From: Alphaproteobacteria bacterium
GTDB lineage: Bacteria > Myxococcota_A > UBA796 > GCA-2862545
DNA length: 64,000 nucleotides
Direction: 5' to 3'
NCBI GenBank assembly: GCA_020632915.1
Contig: JACKEP010000006.1
Span: 1 to 64,000, forward strand
Positions within the stretch are counted from its first letter, which is position 1; every line of letters starts with the position of its first letter. Below the pieces are notes generated by a model that was given only the letters and a program-made list of their open reading frames with translations, had not been told where the DNA came from and searched no databases. Below are positions 19,083-26,860 of this stretch, piece after piece. The position numbers and the translations under genes were made by a program.

Positions 19083-19817
19083 CTACTCGGTCGGCCGCAC
19101 GAGGCCGAAGAAGGCACCGGTGGGGTCGGCGACGATGGCGGCGTGGCCCACACCCGGTGCGTCGAGCTCGGGCACCTGCACGATGCCGCCGTAGCGCTCG
19201 GCGCGGATCTGGTCGGCGGCGATCGACGACGACCGGAACCACGGGATCCAGGGGTGCCACGAGGGCGCGTGGGGATCGTTGCGCAGCAGGATCCGCGGGT
19301 AGCCGCGCGACGTGAGGTAGGTGAGCTCGCCGAGCTGCTTGACCCGGTAGCCCAGCAGCGTGGCGTAGAAGTCGGCGAGCACGGTGGCCTCGGGAGCGCG
19401 CAGCTCGACGAGCAGCACGTCGCCCGGCCGACAGGGGTCCGACGGGTCCTCGCCCTCCAGGGCGATCACCGTGAACGCGTGGCCTGCGGGGTCGAACACC
19501 TCGATGGTGCGGCCCCAGCCCGGCGCGTCCTCGGCGGTGGTGACCACGCCGCCACCCAGCTGGGCGACCTTCTTCTCGACGACCTCGGGCGACCCCGACA
19601 GGAAGACGTTCCACCGAGACGGCTGGAACGCCGCCATCGCCAGGAAGCCCGAGCCCACGATGCGTTCCTCGTTGCGGAACATCGTGAGCGTGCCCCACGG
19701 GTCGACGTGGACCGCCGAGCGCTCCCAGCCGAACATGCTGGTGTAGAACGTCTCGGCTGCCGCGATGCGCTGGGTGTTGATCTCGAGCCAGACCGGCTTG
19801 CCGTCCAAGCGCGCCAC
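19083..19817 (-). CDS. two-domain VOC (glyoxalase/bleomycin-resistance fold) protein
   Basis: A 244-residue protein made of two beta-alpha-beta-beta-beta modules. The first runs from PVWLEINTQ through AAAETFYTSMFGW to FDPAGHAFTVI, and the second from VLLVELRAPE through LADFYATLLGY to VADPTGAFFGLV. Tandem VOC proteins of this size are often uncharacterised metal-dependent enzymes or binding proteins. The GTG start is supported by aaggggg upstream. Metal ligands are not fully obvious, so a specific reaction cannot be given. Confidence 0.82.
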   Translation of the reverse strand: MARLDGKPVWLEINTQRIAAAETFYTSMFGWERSAVHVDPWGTLTMFRNEERIVGSGFLAMAAFQPSRWNVFLSGSPEVVEKKVAQLGGGVVTTAEDAPGWGRTIEVFDPAGHAFTVIALEGEDPSDPCRPGDVLLVELRAPEATVLADFYATLLGYRVKQLGELTYLTSRGYPRILLRNDPHAPSWHPWIPWFRSSSIAADQIRAERYGGIVQVPELDAPGVGHAAIVADPTGAFFGLVRPTE

Positions 19818-19897
19818 GCGGCACCCCCTTCGGTGGGGGGCATCCTACGCCGCGGGGTCGATCGGGTACACCCCCGATCGCCCGAGACGCGGGGAGA

Positions 19898-20488
19898 CTA
19901 GGCCGCTGCGCGGGCCTCGATCTCGTGCCGCAGCCACGCGCTCGCCTCGGCGAGGTAGCGGCGCGGGAGGTCGTGGCGACGGGCCAGGCAGGTGACCGGA
20001 TCGCCCGCCTGCACCAGATCCCAGAGCGCCTCGCGCAGGGCGTGCTTGCGGGCGCGACCGAAGGTGCGCGTGGCCTCCTCGACCTTGGTCTCGACCCAGC
20101 CGTCGAGCTCGGCCTCCAGGCGCTGCCGGGCCGGATCCTGGCACGGATCGGTCGGGTCGAACCCGTCCATCGCCTCGATCGCCGTGGTGCGCCCGTTCTC
20201 GACCCGGCGGTGGCGTGCCCGCGTGCGCCGCCAGCCGGCCGTGAACAGCCGGCGGTAGAGCTCGGGCGTGCCGCCTTCGCGCCAGCCCTCCTCGAACCAC
20301 GCCCGACGCTGCGGGTGGCAGGCGTCGAAGAACGCCTCCTGCACGGCCTCCTCGACCTGCGCGGGCGCCGTGCCGGGGAAGCGGCGCGACAGGCGGGCGA
20401 CGAGCCGCGGCCCGGCCTCGGCGCAGAGCGCGCTCAGCGCGTGGCAGTAGGTGTCGATCGGGGTCGGGAAGGTCCGCACGGCGTTCAT
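19898..20488 (-). CDS. sigma-factor-like protein
   Basis: A 196-residue protein. The stretch LVARLSRRFPGTAPAQVEEAVQEAFFDA resembles region 2 of ECF sigma factors (the EEAVQEAF part matches the usual DLVQEAF core). The C-terminus (ALWDLVQAGDPVTCLARRHDLPRRYLAEASAWLR) could be a degenerate region 4 helix-turn-helix. The ATG at 20488 follows GAGGACACC. The distance between the two regions is longer than usual, so it may be a divergent or non-canonical sigma factor. It lies divergent to dps, with an inverted repeat between them. Confidence 0.55.
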   Translation of the reverse strand: MNAVRTFPTPIDTYCHALSALCAEAGPRLVARLSRRFPGTAPAQVEEAVQEAFFDACHPQRRAWFEEGWREGGTPELYRRLFTAGWRRTRARHRRVENGRTTAIEAMDGFDPTDPCQDPARQRLEAELDGWVETKVEEATRTFGRARKHALREALWDLVQAGDPVTCLARRHDLPRRYLAEASAWLRHEIEARAAA

Positions 20489-20564
20489 GGTGTCCTCGCC
20501 CCCATCGCCGTTGCAGGCGACGTGCCAGGACGAAAACGGTGCTAGCGTCGTGAGCGGGCCGCGA

Positions 20565-20586
20565 TTGCGCAACATTGGATGCGCAA
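20565..20586. promoter_or_regulatory. candidate operator upstream of the sigma-like gene and dps
   Basis: TTGCGC at 20565-20570 and GCGCAA at 20581-20586 form an inverted repeat with a 10-nt spacer. The same stretch also holds two direct copies of TGCGCAA (20566-20572 and 20580-20586). It lies 77 nt before the minus-strand sigma-like start and 186 nt before dps. A regulator is not known. Confidence 0.35.
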
Positions 20587-20771
20587 GAGTTGATCAGGTG
20601 GCGACGTCGTCGTCGACCGTCCCCCGATCGTGGCCGTGGGAGCGCCGTCTGTCACCCCGACGGCGCGGTCCGGCGGATGCGGTGCCGAGCCTGTGCCGCC
20701 CGTGACGACGTTTCCAGACCTTGCCGGGGCCGCGCGGGGACTTACGCAACCAGGGTCACCCTGGAGGCTTC

Positions 20772-21239
20772 ATGCGCATCGACATCGGCATCCCCGAAGA
20801 GCAGCGCCACGAGATCGTGGACGCCCTCTCCCGCCTGCTCGCCGACACCTACACCCTCTACCTCAAGACCCACAACTTCCACTGGAACGTGACCGGCCCC
20901 ATGTTCCAGACGCTGCACCTGATGTTCATGGACCAGTACAACGAGCTGTGGACCGCCGTGGACCTCATCGCCGAGCGCATCCGGTCGCTCGGTGCGCCGG
21001 CGCCGGGGAGCTACCGCCAGTTCGCGGCCCTCACCACGATCCGCGAGGCGGACGGCGTGCCCGAGGCCAAGGACATGATCGCCCAGCTCGTCGAAGGCCA
21101 CGAGGCCGTGATCCGCACCGCGCGCGCGGCGTTCCCCACGGCTGACGAGGCCCACGACGAGTCCACCGCCGACCTGCTCACGCAGCGCCTGCAGGTGCAC
21201 GAGAAGACGGCCTGGATGCTGCGCTCGCTCCTGGCCTGA
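20772..21239 (+). CDS. dps: Dps-family DNA-binding ferritin
   Basis: A 155-residue mini-ferritin that oxidises and stores iron and protects DNA. Conserved ferroxidase elements are HNFHWNVTGP (His37), His49 and AVDLIAERIR (Asp64, Glu68). One oddity: the acidic ligand four residues after His49 is Met53, with Asp54 next to it, so the inter-subunit metal site may be altered or shifted. The ATG follows ctggaggcttc, a strong ribosome site. The long upstream gap, with a candidate operator, suggests stress regulation. Confidence 0.93.
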   Translation: MRIDIGIPEEQRHEIVDALSRLLADTYTLYLKTHNFHWNVTGPMFQTLHLMFMDQYNELWTAVDLIAERIRSLGAPAPGSYRQFAALTTIREADGVPEAKDMIAQLVEGHEAVIRTARAAFPTADEAHDESTADLLTQRLQVHEKTAWMLRSLLA

Positions 21240-21263
21240 CCCACGCCGTCGCGCGTCGCGGTG

Positions 21264-21285
21264 CCGTCCGTCGTCAGGCGGACGG
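21264..21285. terminator. possible shared terminator hairpin
   Basis: CCGTCCG at 21264-21270 pairs with CGGACGG at 21279-21285 around an 8-nt loop, just after the dps stop and overlapping the stop of the convergent methyltransferase. A short GC stem without a U-tract. Confidence 0.4.
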
Positions 21286-22191
21286 GGACCGGCGCGTGGC
21301 CACGGCGAGCCGCTCGTGGATCACGAGCACGGGCGCACGGTCCGGCTGCCACCGGCGCGACCAGGTCGGGGCGTCCGAGTCGTCGGTCACCGACCAGCCG
21401 TGGTGGGCGAGCACAGCGTGGAACACCTCGGTGGGCACGAGCCCCGCCAGCGGCTCGCCGAGGGCGCGAAAGCCGAGGTGGCCGACGACGCGGAGGCGTT
21501 CGGCGCGGCCGCCGCGCAGGCGGTCGGCGAGCGACGACATCTCCGGCGTGGCGTAGGTGACGAGCAGCTGGCTGTCCGGCGCCGACAGGGCGCTCACGAC
21601 GTCGAGCGTGGCGACCGTTGCCGCGGCCGGCAGGTACGGGGTCACGCCCTCCCAGATCCACACCGTGGGCGTGGCGGCATCGAAGCCGGCGTCGACGAGC
21701 CGCGCGGCGAGGTCGTCGCGGGCGAAGTCGACGGTCACCAGGCGGACGTGGTCGCCCAGCGGGACGCGGCGCTTGAACCGCTGGGTGGCGGCGTGGTCGA
21801 CCTCCCAGGTGGGCACCGCGGCCAGCGCGGGCAGGCGACCGGCGCGGGTGTCGAACCCCGCGCCCAGCACCACGAGCTGGCGACACCCGGCCGTCAGCGC
21901 GTCGCGCACGGCGTGGTCGATGGCCAGCGTGCGGAGCACGACGTGGTCGGACAGGCCGAGCAGCCCCCACCGGAGGAGCGAGCGCAGCGGCTCGTGACGG
22001 GCCGGCGCCCGCAGGGCCTCGGTGGCCGCACCCACCGGCCACGGCAGCACGCGGTGGGCGAGGGGATCGAGGGCCTCCCCCGGACGGGCGGGGTCGTCGG
22101 CCAGCGCGCGGAAGGCGCTGACGGCCACGGCGGTGAGGCTCGGGAGGTGGTCGTACATCGCCACGGCGGTATCCCGGGGCGACGGGGCCAT
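21274..22191 (-). CDS. SAM-dependent methyltransferase, leucine-carboxyl-methyltransferase-like family
   Basis: A 305-residue soluble methyltransferase. The SAM motif I is LVVLGAGFDTRAGRL, preceded by the family-typical RTLAIDHAVRDAL. The acidic loop EVDHAATQRFKRR and the motif IWEGVTPYLP follow. This arrangement is that of the putative polyketide/O-methyltransferase family related to leucine carboxyl methyltransferases, which is common in actinobacteria and myxobacteria and acts on unknown carboxyl or hydroxyl groups. No biosynthetic cluster adjoins it, so its substrate is open. Confidence 0.88.
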   Translation of the reverse strand: MAPSPRDTAVAMYDHLPSLTAVAVSAFRALADDPARPGEALDPLAHRVLPWPVGAATEALRAPARHEPLRSLLRWGLLGLSDHVVLRTLAIDHAVRDALTAGCRQLVVLGAGFDTRAGRLPALAAVPTWEVDHAATQRFKRRVPLGDHVRLVTVDFARDDLAARLVDAGFDAATPTVWIWEGVTPYLPAAATVATLDVVSALSAPDSQLLVTYATPEMSSLADRLRGGRAERLRVVGHLGFRALGEPLAGLVPTEVFHAVLAHHGWSVTDDSDAPTWSRRWQPDRAPVLVIHERLAVATRRSPSA

Positions 22192-22271
22192 CCCGCCGCA
22201 GGGCGGACTCCGGGGGGGCGACCGGTCGGCGTTTTGTGGTACACCCCCGCGCCCGACACCGGAGCGTCACA

Positions 22272-25200
22272 GTGACCACGCGCATCTTGCCGTTTCTCGC
22301 GTTGCTCGCGGCGTGCTCCCCCTCCGCGGAGGGGTTGCGTGCCACGCCGCAAGGCGACGGTCCCGAGGTCGTCATCGACTGGGACGCCGAGCCGCTGCCC
22401 GAGATCCCGCTGCCCAACGACATGGCCACCACGCCGGACGCCACGTCGCCCACGGGGCTGCGGGTCAACATCCCCACCGAGGCGACCACGCTCTACGAGA
22501 CCGAGAGCCGCCTGAAGATCGACGAGCTGTTCGGCTGGGGCATCTATGCGCCGATTACCGTCAGCTTCAGCGAGTCGCTCGACGTGGGCAACATCGTCGC
22601 GCGGCACCCGAACGACTTCGAGAAGGAGGACGCGTTCGCCGACGACGCGTTCTACGTGATCGACGTCGACCCCGACTCGCCCGACTACGGCAAGCCCGTG
22701 TCCCTCGACGTCGGCCACGGCCGGTTCCCGGTCGATGCGTTCCGCACCGACCGCTACTTCCCCAACGACACGCGGTCGGCGTCGCCGTCGATCCTGTTCG
22801 ACACGGTCGACGAGGACCTCAACCACAACGGCGTGCTCGACCCGGGCGAGGACACCGACAACGACGGCATCCTCGACGTGCCCAACGTGTGGCCGCCGGG
22901 TGGCGATCCCTTCGAGGACCTGCTCACGTTCTACGACCTCGAGACGAACATGCTGCTGTTCCGTCCCGTGGTGCCCATGCGCGAGGAGACCACCTACGCG
23001 GTGGTGCTCACCAACCGCCTCGTGGGGGAGAGCGGCCAGCCGGTGCGGTCGCCGTGGCCCTACGTCAACCACACCCGCCAGACGTCCGCGCTCGAGCCGC
23101 TGGTCGACCTCCTGCCGGACTTCGGCCTCACGGTCGACGACGTCGCCTTCGCGTGGACGTTCACCACCGGCCGCGTCACCGGCGACCTCAAGGACATCCG
23201 CGAGGGCATGTTCGACGGCACCGGACCCTTCCGTCGGCTGGCGAAGGACTTCCCGCCGGGCTTCGTCGAGGCCGACCAGGTCTCGGGTCGTTCGATCGAC
23301 GACAAGTACAACTTCCCCACCGAGGTGCTGTCGTCGCTGCTCGGGCCGCTGGGCCTGCTCGGTGACTCGGCCGGCGAGGACGTGCTGCTCGACGGGATGC
23401 GCAGCTTCTCGTCCCGCCTCGTGGGCGGCGCGTTCGTCACGCCCAACTTCATGGTCGACACCGACGACGGCGGCACGTGGGACGCCGACGAGTGGTTCAA
23501 GGTCGACCCGTACACCGGGTCGATGGCGGTCGAGGGCGAGCGCGTCACGTTCAACTGCGTGCTCCCCGATCCGGCCGACGGCATCGAGCCGCCCTACGAC
23601 GTGATGCTCTACGGCCACGGCTACGGCTCCACGCGGCTGGAGTTCCTGCTGTTCGCGCCGGTCATGAACCGGTTCGGCCTGGCGGTGTGCAGCTTCGACT
23701 TCCCGGGCCACGGGCCGGGCGTCGACCCCGACCAGCTCGCCGAGATCAGCGGCCTGCTCGGTCCGCTCGGGCTCGCGCCGCTCGGCTTCAACCTGCTCGA
23801 CGCGCGCTACCGCGACCTGAACAACGACGGCGTGCCCGACTCGGGCGGCGACCAGTGGTCCGCCGACCCGTTCCACACCCGCGACATGGTCCGTCAGGCG
23901 GTCGTCGACTGGATGCAGGTGGTGCGCACGCTGCGCGGCTGCGGCACCGGCACGATGCCGCTGTACGACTACGACGCGGAGGGCAACGCCTACCCGGCCG
24001 GCGGGGATCGCATGCAGTGCGACTGGGACGACGACGGCGTGCCCGACATCGGCGGCCCTGACGCCAACCTGTACATCGTGGGCGGCTCGCTCGGCGGCAT
24101 CAACAGCGGCGTCGCCGCGGGCGTGGTGCCGGGGATCACGGCGTGGTCGCCGGTGGTCCCGGGCTGCGGCATCGTCGACGTCGGCGTCCGCACCCAGATC
24201 GGCGGCGCCGTCGAGGCGTTCATCGGCCGCTTCGTGAGCCCCCTGATCCTGGGGCTGCCCCAGGAGGACGGCAGCCTGCGGATCTCGGAGCTGGTCAACA
24301 GTGTCACCGACATGGTCGAGCTGCCGATCGACAGCATCGGCACCATCCCGGCCGGCGGCACGGTCGTGGTCACCAACCTCGAGACCGGGGAGGAGTCCCG
24401 CGGGATGATCCCGGCCGACGGACGCTTCCGCGTGGCCATCGCGGCCGACGCGCTGGACGCGGGCGAGAAGCGCCTCGCCGTCGACATGCCGATGTCGGGT
24501 CCGGAGGACGGCGTCGTCTACTCGGTGCCCGACAACGCCGGCCTCGGGGACCACCTGGTGGTCGAGCTCTTCGACGCCGACGGCACCAGCGTCGCGGTGT
24601 TCGACACGTGGGGCGCCGACGTCGTCCACGAGGGCGTGACCTACCCGGCGGGCTCCCCGCTGGTGGCCGGCTCCGAGGGCAACGGCAAGATCCGCGGCTC
24701 CAAGGACGCCCGCCGGCTGGCCCAGGTGGCGGCGATGGTGATGGAGCCCGGCGACCCGGTGGCCTACGCCAGTCACTGGTTCACCGACCCCGACCCCTAC
24801 ATCGGCCCGCAGAACGTGCTGCTCATGCCCACGCCCGGCGACGACCAGGTGCCGATCAACGGGGGCATGGCGTGCGCGCGCATCGCCGGCTTCACCGACT
24901 GGCACCACGTCGACGAGCGCTACGGCATGACGGTCGACCAGTGGCTGATCGACCGGCAGGTGGTGCGCGGCGCCGAGGAGCGCGGTCCCTGGCGCAACGC
25001 AGAGGGCGATCCCGTCCTGTTCGACGCCGACGACCTCGACGACGGCATCAACGTCTACGGCGAGCCCAGCGACACGCCGCTGCGGTCGACGCTCGACACG
25101 CCGGCCGGCCAGAGCGGCCTGCGCCTGCCGTACGTGTCGCCGAAGGGCACCCACGGCTTCCGCACGCCCGATCCGAGCCTGGCCTTCGACATCAACAGCT

Positions 25201-25325
25201 TCGCGATCTACCAGATCGCCCAGTACCTCGACACGCAGGGCAAGCAGCTGCAGGACCGCCCCTGCTACGGCACGGGGGACTGCCCCGACTTCCAAGCCTT
25301 CGACGGTGATGGAGGTGCTCAGTGA
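22272..25325 (+). CDS. lipoprotein with alpha/beta-hydrolase (lipase-like) domain
   Basis: A 1017-residue lipoprotein. The GTG at 22272 gives the signal MTTRILPFLALLAACS with its lipobox. An N-terminal beta region has an Asp-rich calcium-type motif (near 200, DTDNDGILD). From about residue 440 an alpha/beta-hydrolase core appears: YGHGYGSTRLEF (oxyanion region), FDFPGHGPG, and the nucleophile elbow GGSLGG with Ser606. A candidate late acid/His part is less clear. It probably hydrolyses lipids or esters at the cell surface. Its stop overlaps the GTG of the outer-membrane protein gene (GTGA), so the two products are likely made together. Confidence 0.85.
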   Translation: MTTRILPFLALLAACSPSAEGLRATPQGDGPEVVIDWDAEPLPEIPLPNDMATTPDATSPTGLRVNIPTEATTLYETESRLKIDELFGWGIYAPITVSFSESLDVGNIVARHPNDFEKEDAFADDAFYVIDVDPDSPDYGKPVSLDVGHGRFPVDAFRTDRYFPNDTRSASPSILFDTVDEDLNHNGVLDPGEDTDNDGILDVPNVWPPGGDPFEDLLTFYDLETNMLLFRPVVPMREETTYAVVLTNRLVGESGQPVRSPWPYVNHTRQTSALEPLVDLLPDFGLTVDDVAFAWTFTTGRVTGDLKDIREGMFDGTGPFRRLAKDFPPGFVEADQVSGRSIDDKYNFPTEVLSSLLGPLGLLGDSAGEDVLLDGMRSFSSRLVGGAFVTPNFMVDTDDGGTWDADEWFKVDPYTGSMAVEGERVTFNCVLPDPADGIEPPYDVMLYGHGYGSTRLEFLLFAPVMNRFGLAVCSFDFPGHGPGVDPDQLAEISGLLGPLGLAPLGFNLLDARYRDLNNDGVPDSGGDQWSADPFHTRDMVRQAVVDWMQVVRTLRGCGTGTMPLYDYDAEGNAYPAGGDRMQCDWDDDGVPDIGGPDANLYIVGGSLGGINSGVAAGVVPGITAWSPVVPGCGIVDVGVRTQIGGAVEAFIGRFVSPLILGLPQEDGSLRISELVNSVTDMVELPIDSIGTIPAGGTVVVTNLETGEESRGMIPADGRFRVAIAADALDAGEKRLAVDMPMSGPEDGVVYSVPDNAGLGDHLVVELFDADGTSVAVFDTWGADVVHEGVTYPAGSPLVAGSEGNGKIRGSKDARRLAQVAAMVMEPGDPVAYASHWFTDPDPYIGPQNVLLMPTPGDDQVPINGGMACARIAGFTDWHHVDERYGMTVDQWLIDRQVVRGAEERGPWRNAEGDPVLFDADDLDDGINVYGEPSDTPLRSTLDTPAGQSGLRLPYVSPKGTHGFRTPDPSLAFDINSFAIYQIAQYLDTQGKQLQDRPCYGTGDCPDFQAFDGDGGAQ

Positions 25326-26851
25326 GCGCGCTGCTGCTGGGCGTGGCCCTGGGGATGATCGGCCCCGCTGCGGCCGAGGAACCGGCCCCCACCGCACCCC
25401 ACACCATCGAGGCCACCTTCGCCGGGGGCGATGGCAGCGTGTCGACGTGGGGCCACCTGCGCCACATCCTGTCGCGCTACCCGGACTTCGCCGTCGACGC
25501 CGAGGGCACGATGGTGGGGCAGCCGTGGTCGATCGACCAGCGGCTTCGGGTGGGTGCGGACCTGCGCTACACCGGCGTGCGGCTGGCCACCGAGTGGGAT
25601 CTCGTCACCGGCCAGATCGCCGGGGAGACGTGGGACATCCCCGGCGACGTCGACGAGCGCCACCGCGAGGCCTACCTCGCGGGCACCCCGCGCGGTCAGA
25701 TCCCGCGACGCCTGTCGCTGGGCGTGGCGATCCCGGGCCTGCTCGATCTGGAGATGGGCCTCGTGCCCGCCACCACCTGGGGCCTGGGCATCCTCGCCAA
25801 CGGCGGCGACCGGCTGCCGCTCTTCGGTCGGGTCGACCGTGGCGACCGCATGATCCGTGGCCGGTTCTCGTTCCTGCCGGTGCGCAACGCAGCCGGGCCC
25901 ACGGCGCCGCTCGTGCTCACCCTGGGCTTCGACCGCGTGGTCGAGGACGACACCCTGCGCATGGCCTACGGCCAGACCGCCTACCACGTGATCGGCTCGG
26001 TGCTGTGGCGCGACCCGGAGCACGTCAGCGGTGGCTTCTTCTACACCTACCGCACCCAGACCGAGCCCGGCGACGCGCCGCGACCGACCACGGTGCACGC
26101 GCTCGACGGCTTCGTCGACGCCCACGTGGCCCTGTCGGACGCGTGGCGCCTCCGGGTGGCGGCCGAGGCGGTGCTGCTCACCGGGCGCACCGAGCGCGTG
26201 CTCACCTACGCCGACACGACCGGCACCAAGATCCTGTCGGGGGGGGCTGCGCTGGAGGTCGAGGTCACCGGCCCCGGCGACTGGACGACGTTCCACCTGC
26301 GGAGCGGCTGGGCCTCGGCGTCGGGCGACCCCGATCGCGGCGTGCTCAAGGACTTCACCTTCGACCGCAACTACAAGGTGGGGCTCATCCTGTTCGACCA
26401 GCTGATGGGGGGCATCGAGGCCGGCACCTACGCGCTGCTCGACGACCGCGCCGAGAGCGGCGGGCCGCCCGACGGCGCCGAGCTGCTGGTGAGCGAGGGC
26501 AGCGTGCGCCGGGCCACCTACCTGTTCCCTGCCGTCACCGTGCGCCCGTCGGACTGGATGGACATCCAGCTCGGCTACATCGGCGCGTGGAGCAACGGGC
26601 CGATCGCGCAGCCGTTCTACACCTTCCGCAACGGCGGCTCGCCCACCAACCACCTGGACCAGCCCACCGACGGGCAGCGGTACATGGGCTCTGAGCTCGA
26701 CCTGTCGATCGGGCTCGGGCGCGGCGCGGCCACCGCGGGGTGGATCTTCCGCCCCAGCATCTGGTTCCAGGGCGGCGTGGCGTTCACCGGCGAGGCCATG
26801 GGCGGCGAGACGCTGGCCATGTTCCAGACCACGGCGCGCGTGGACTGGTAG
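25322..26851 (+). CDS. outer-membrane beta-barrel-like protein
   Basis: A 509-residue protein with a signal peptide (MSALLLGVALGMIGPAAAEE). The mature chain is made of alternating amphipathic strands (for example LRVAAEAVLLTG, YRTQTEPG) and ends TTARVDW, a terminal aromatic strand typical of outer-membrane barrels inserted by BAM. Translation is coupled to the lipase-like gene upstream through GTGA. It may export or anchor a product of the lipoprotein, or transport its products; no known porin family is recognised. Confidence 0.75.
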   Translation: MSALLLGVALGMIGPAAAEEPAPTAPHTIEATFAGGDGSVSTWGHLRHILSRYPDFAVDAEGTMVGQPWSIDQRLRVGADLRYTGVRLATEWDLVTGQIAGETWDIPGDVDERHREAYLAGTPRGQIPRRLSLGVAIPGLLDLEMGLVPATTWGLGILANGGDRLPLFGRVDRGDRMIRGRFSFLPVRNAAGPTAPLVLTLGFDRVVEDDTLRMAYGQTAYHVIGSVLWRDPEHVSGGFFYTYRTQTEPGDAPRPTTVHALDGFVDAHVALSDAWRLRVAAEAVLLTGRTERVLTYADTTGTKILSGGAALEVEVTGPGDWTTFHLRSGWASASGDPDRGVLKDFTFDRNYKVGLILFDQLMGGIEAGTYALLDDRAESGGPPDGAELLVSEGSVRRATYLFPAVTVRPSDWMDIQLGYIGAWSNGPIAQPFYTFRNGGSPTNHLDQPTDGQRYMGSELDLSIGLGRGAATAGWIFRPSIWFQGGVAFTGEAMGGETLAMFQTTARVDW

Positions 26852-26860
26852 CCGCCCCGA

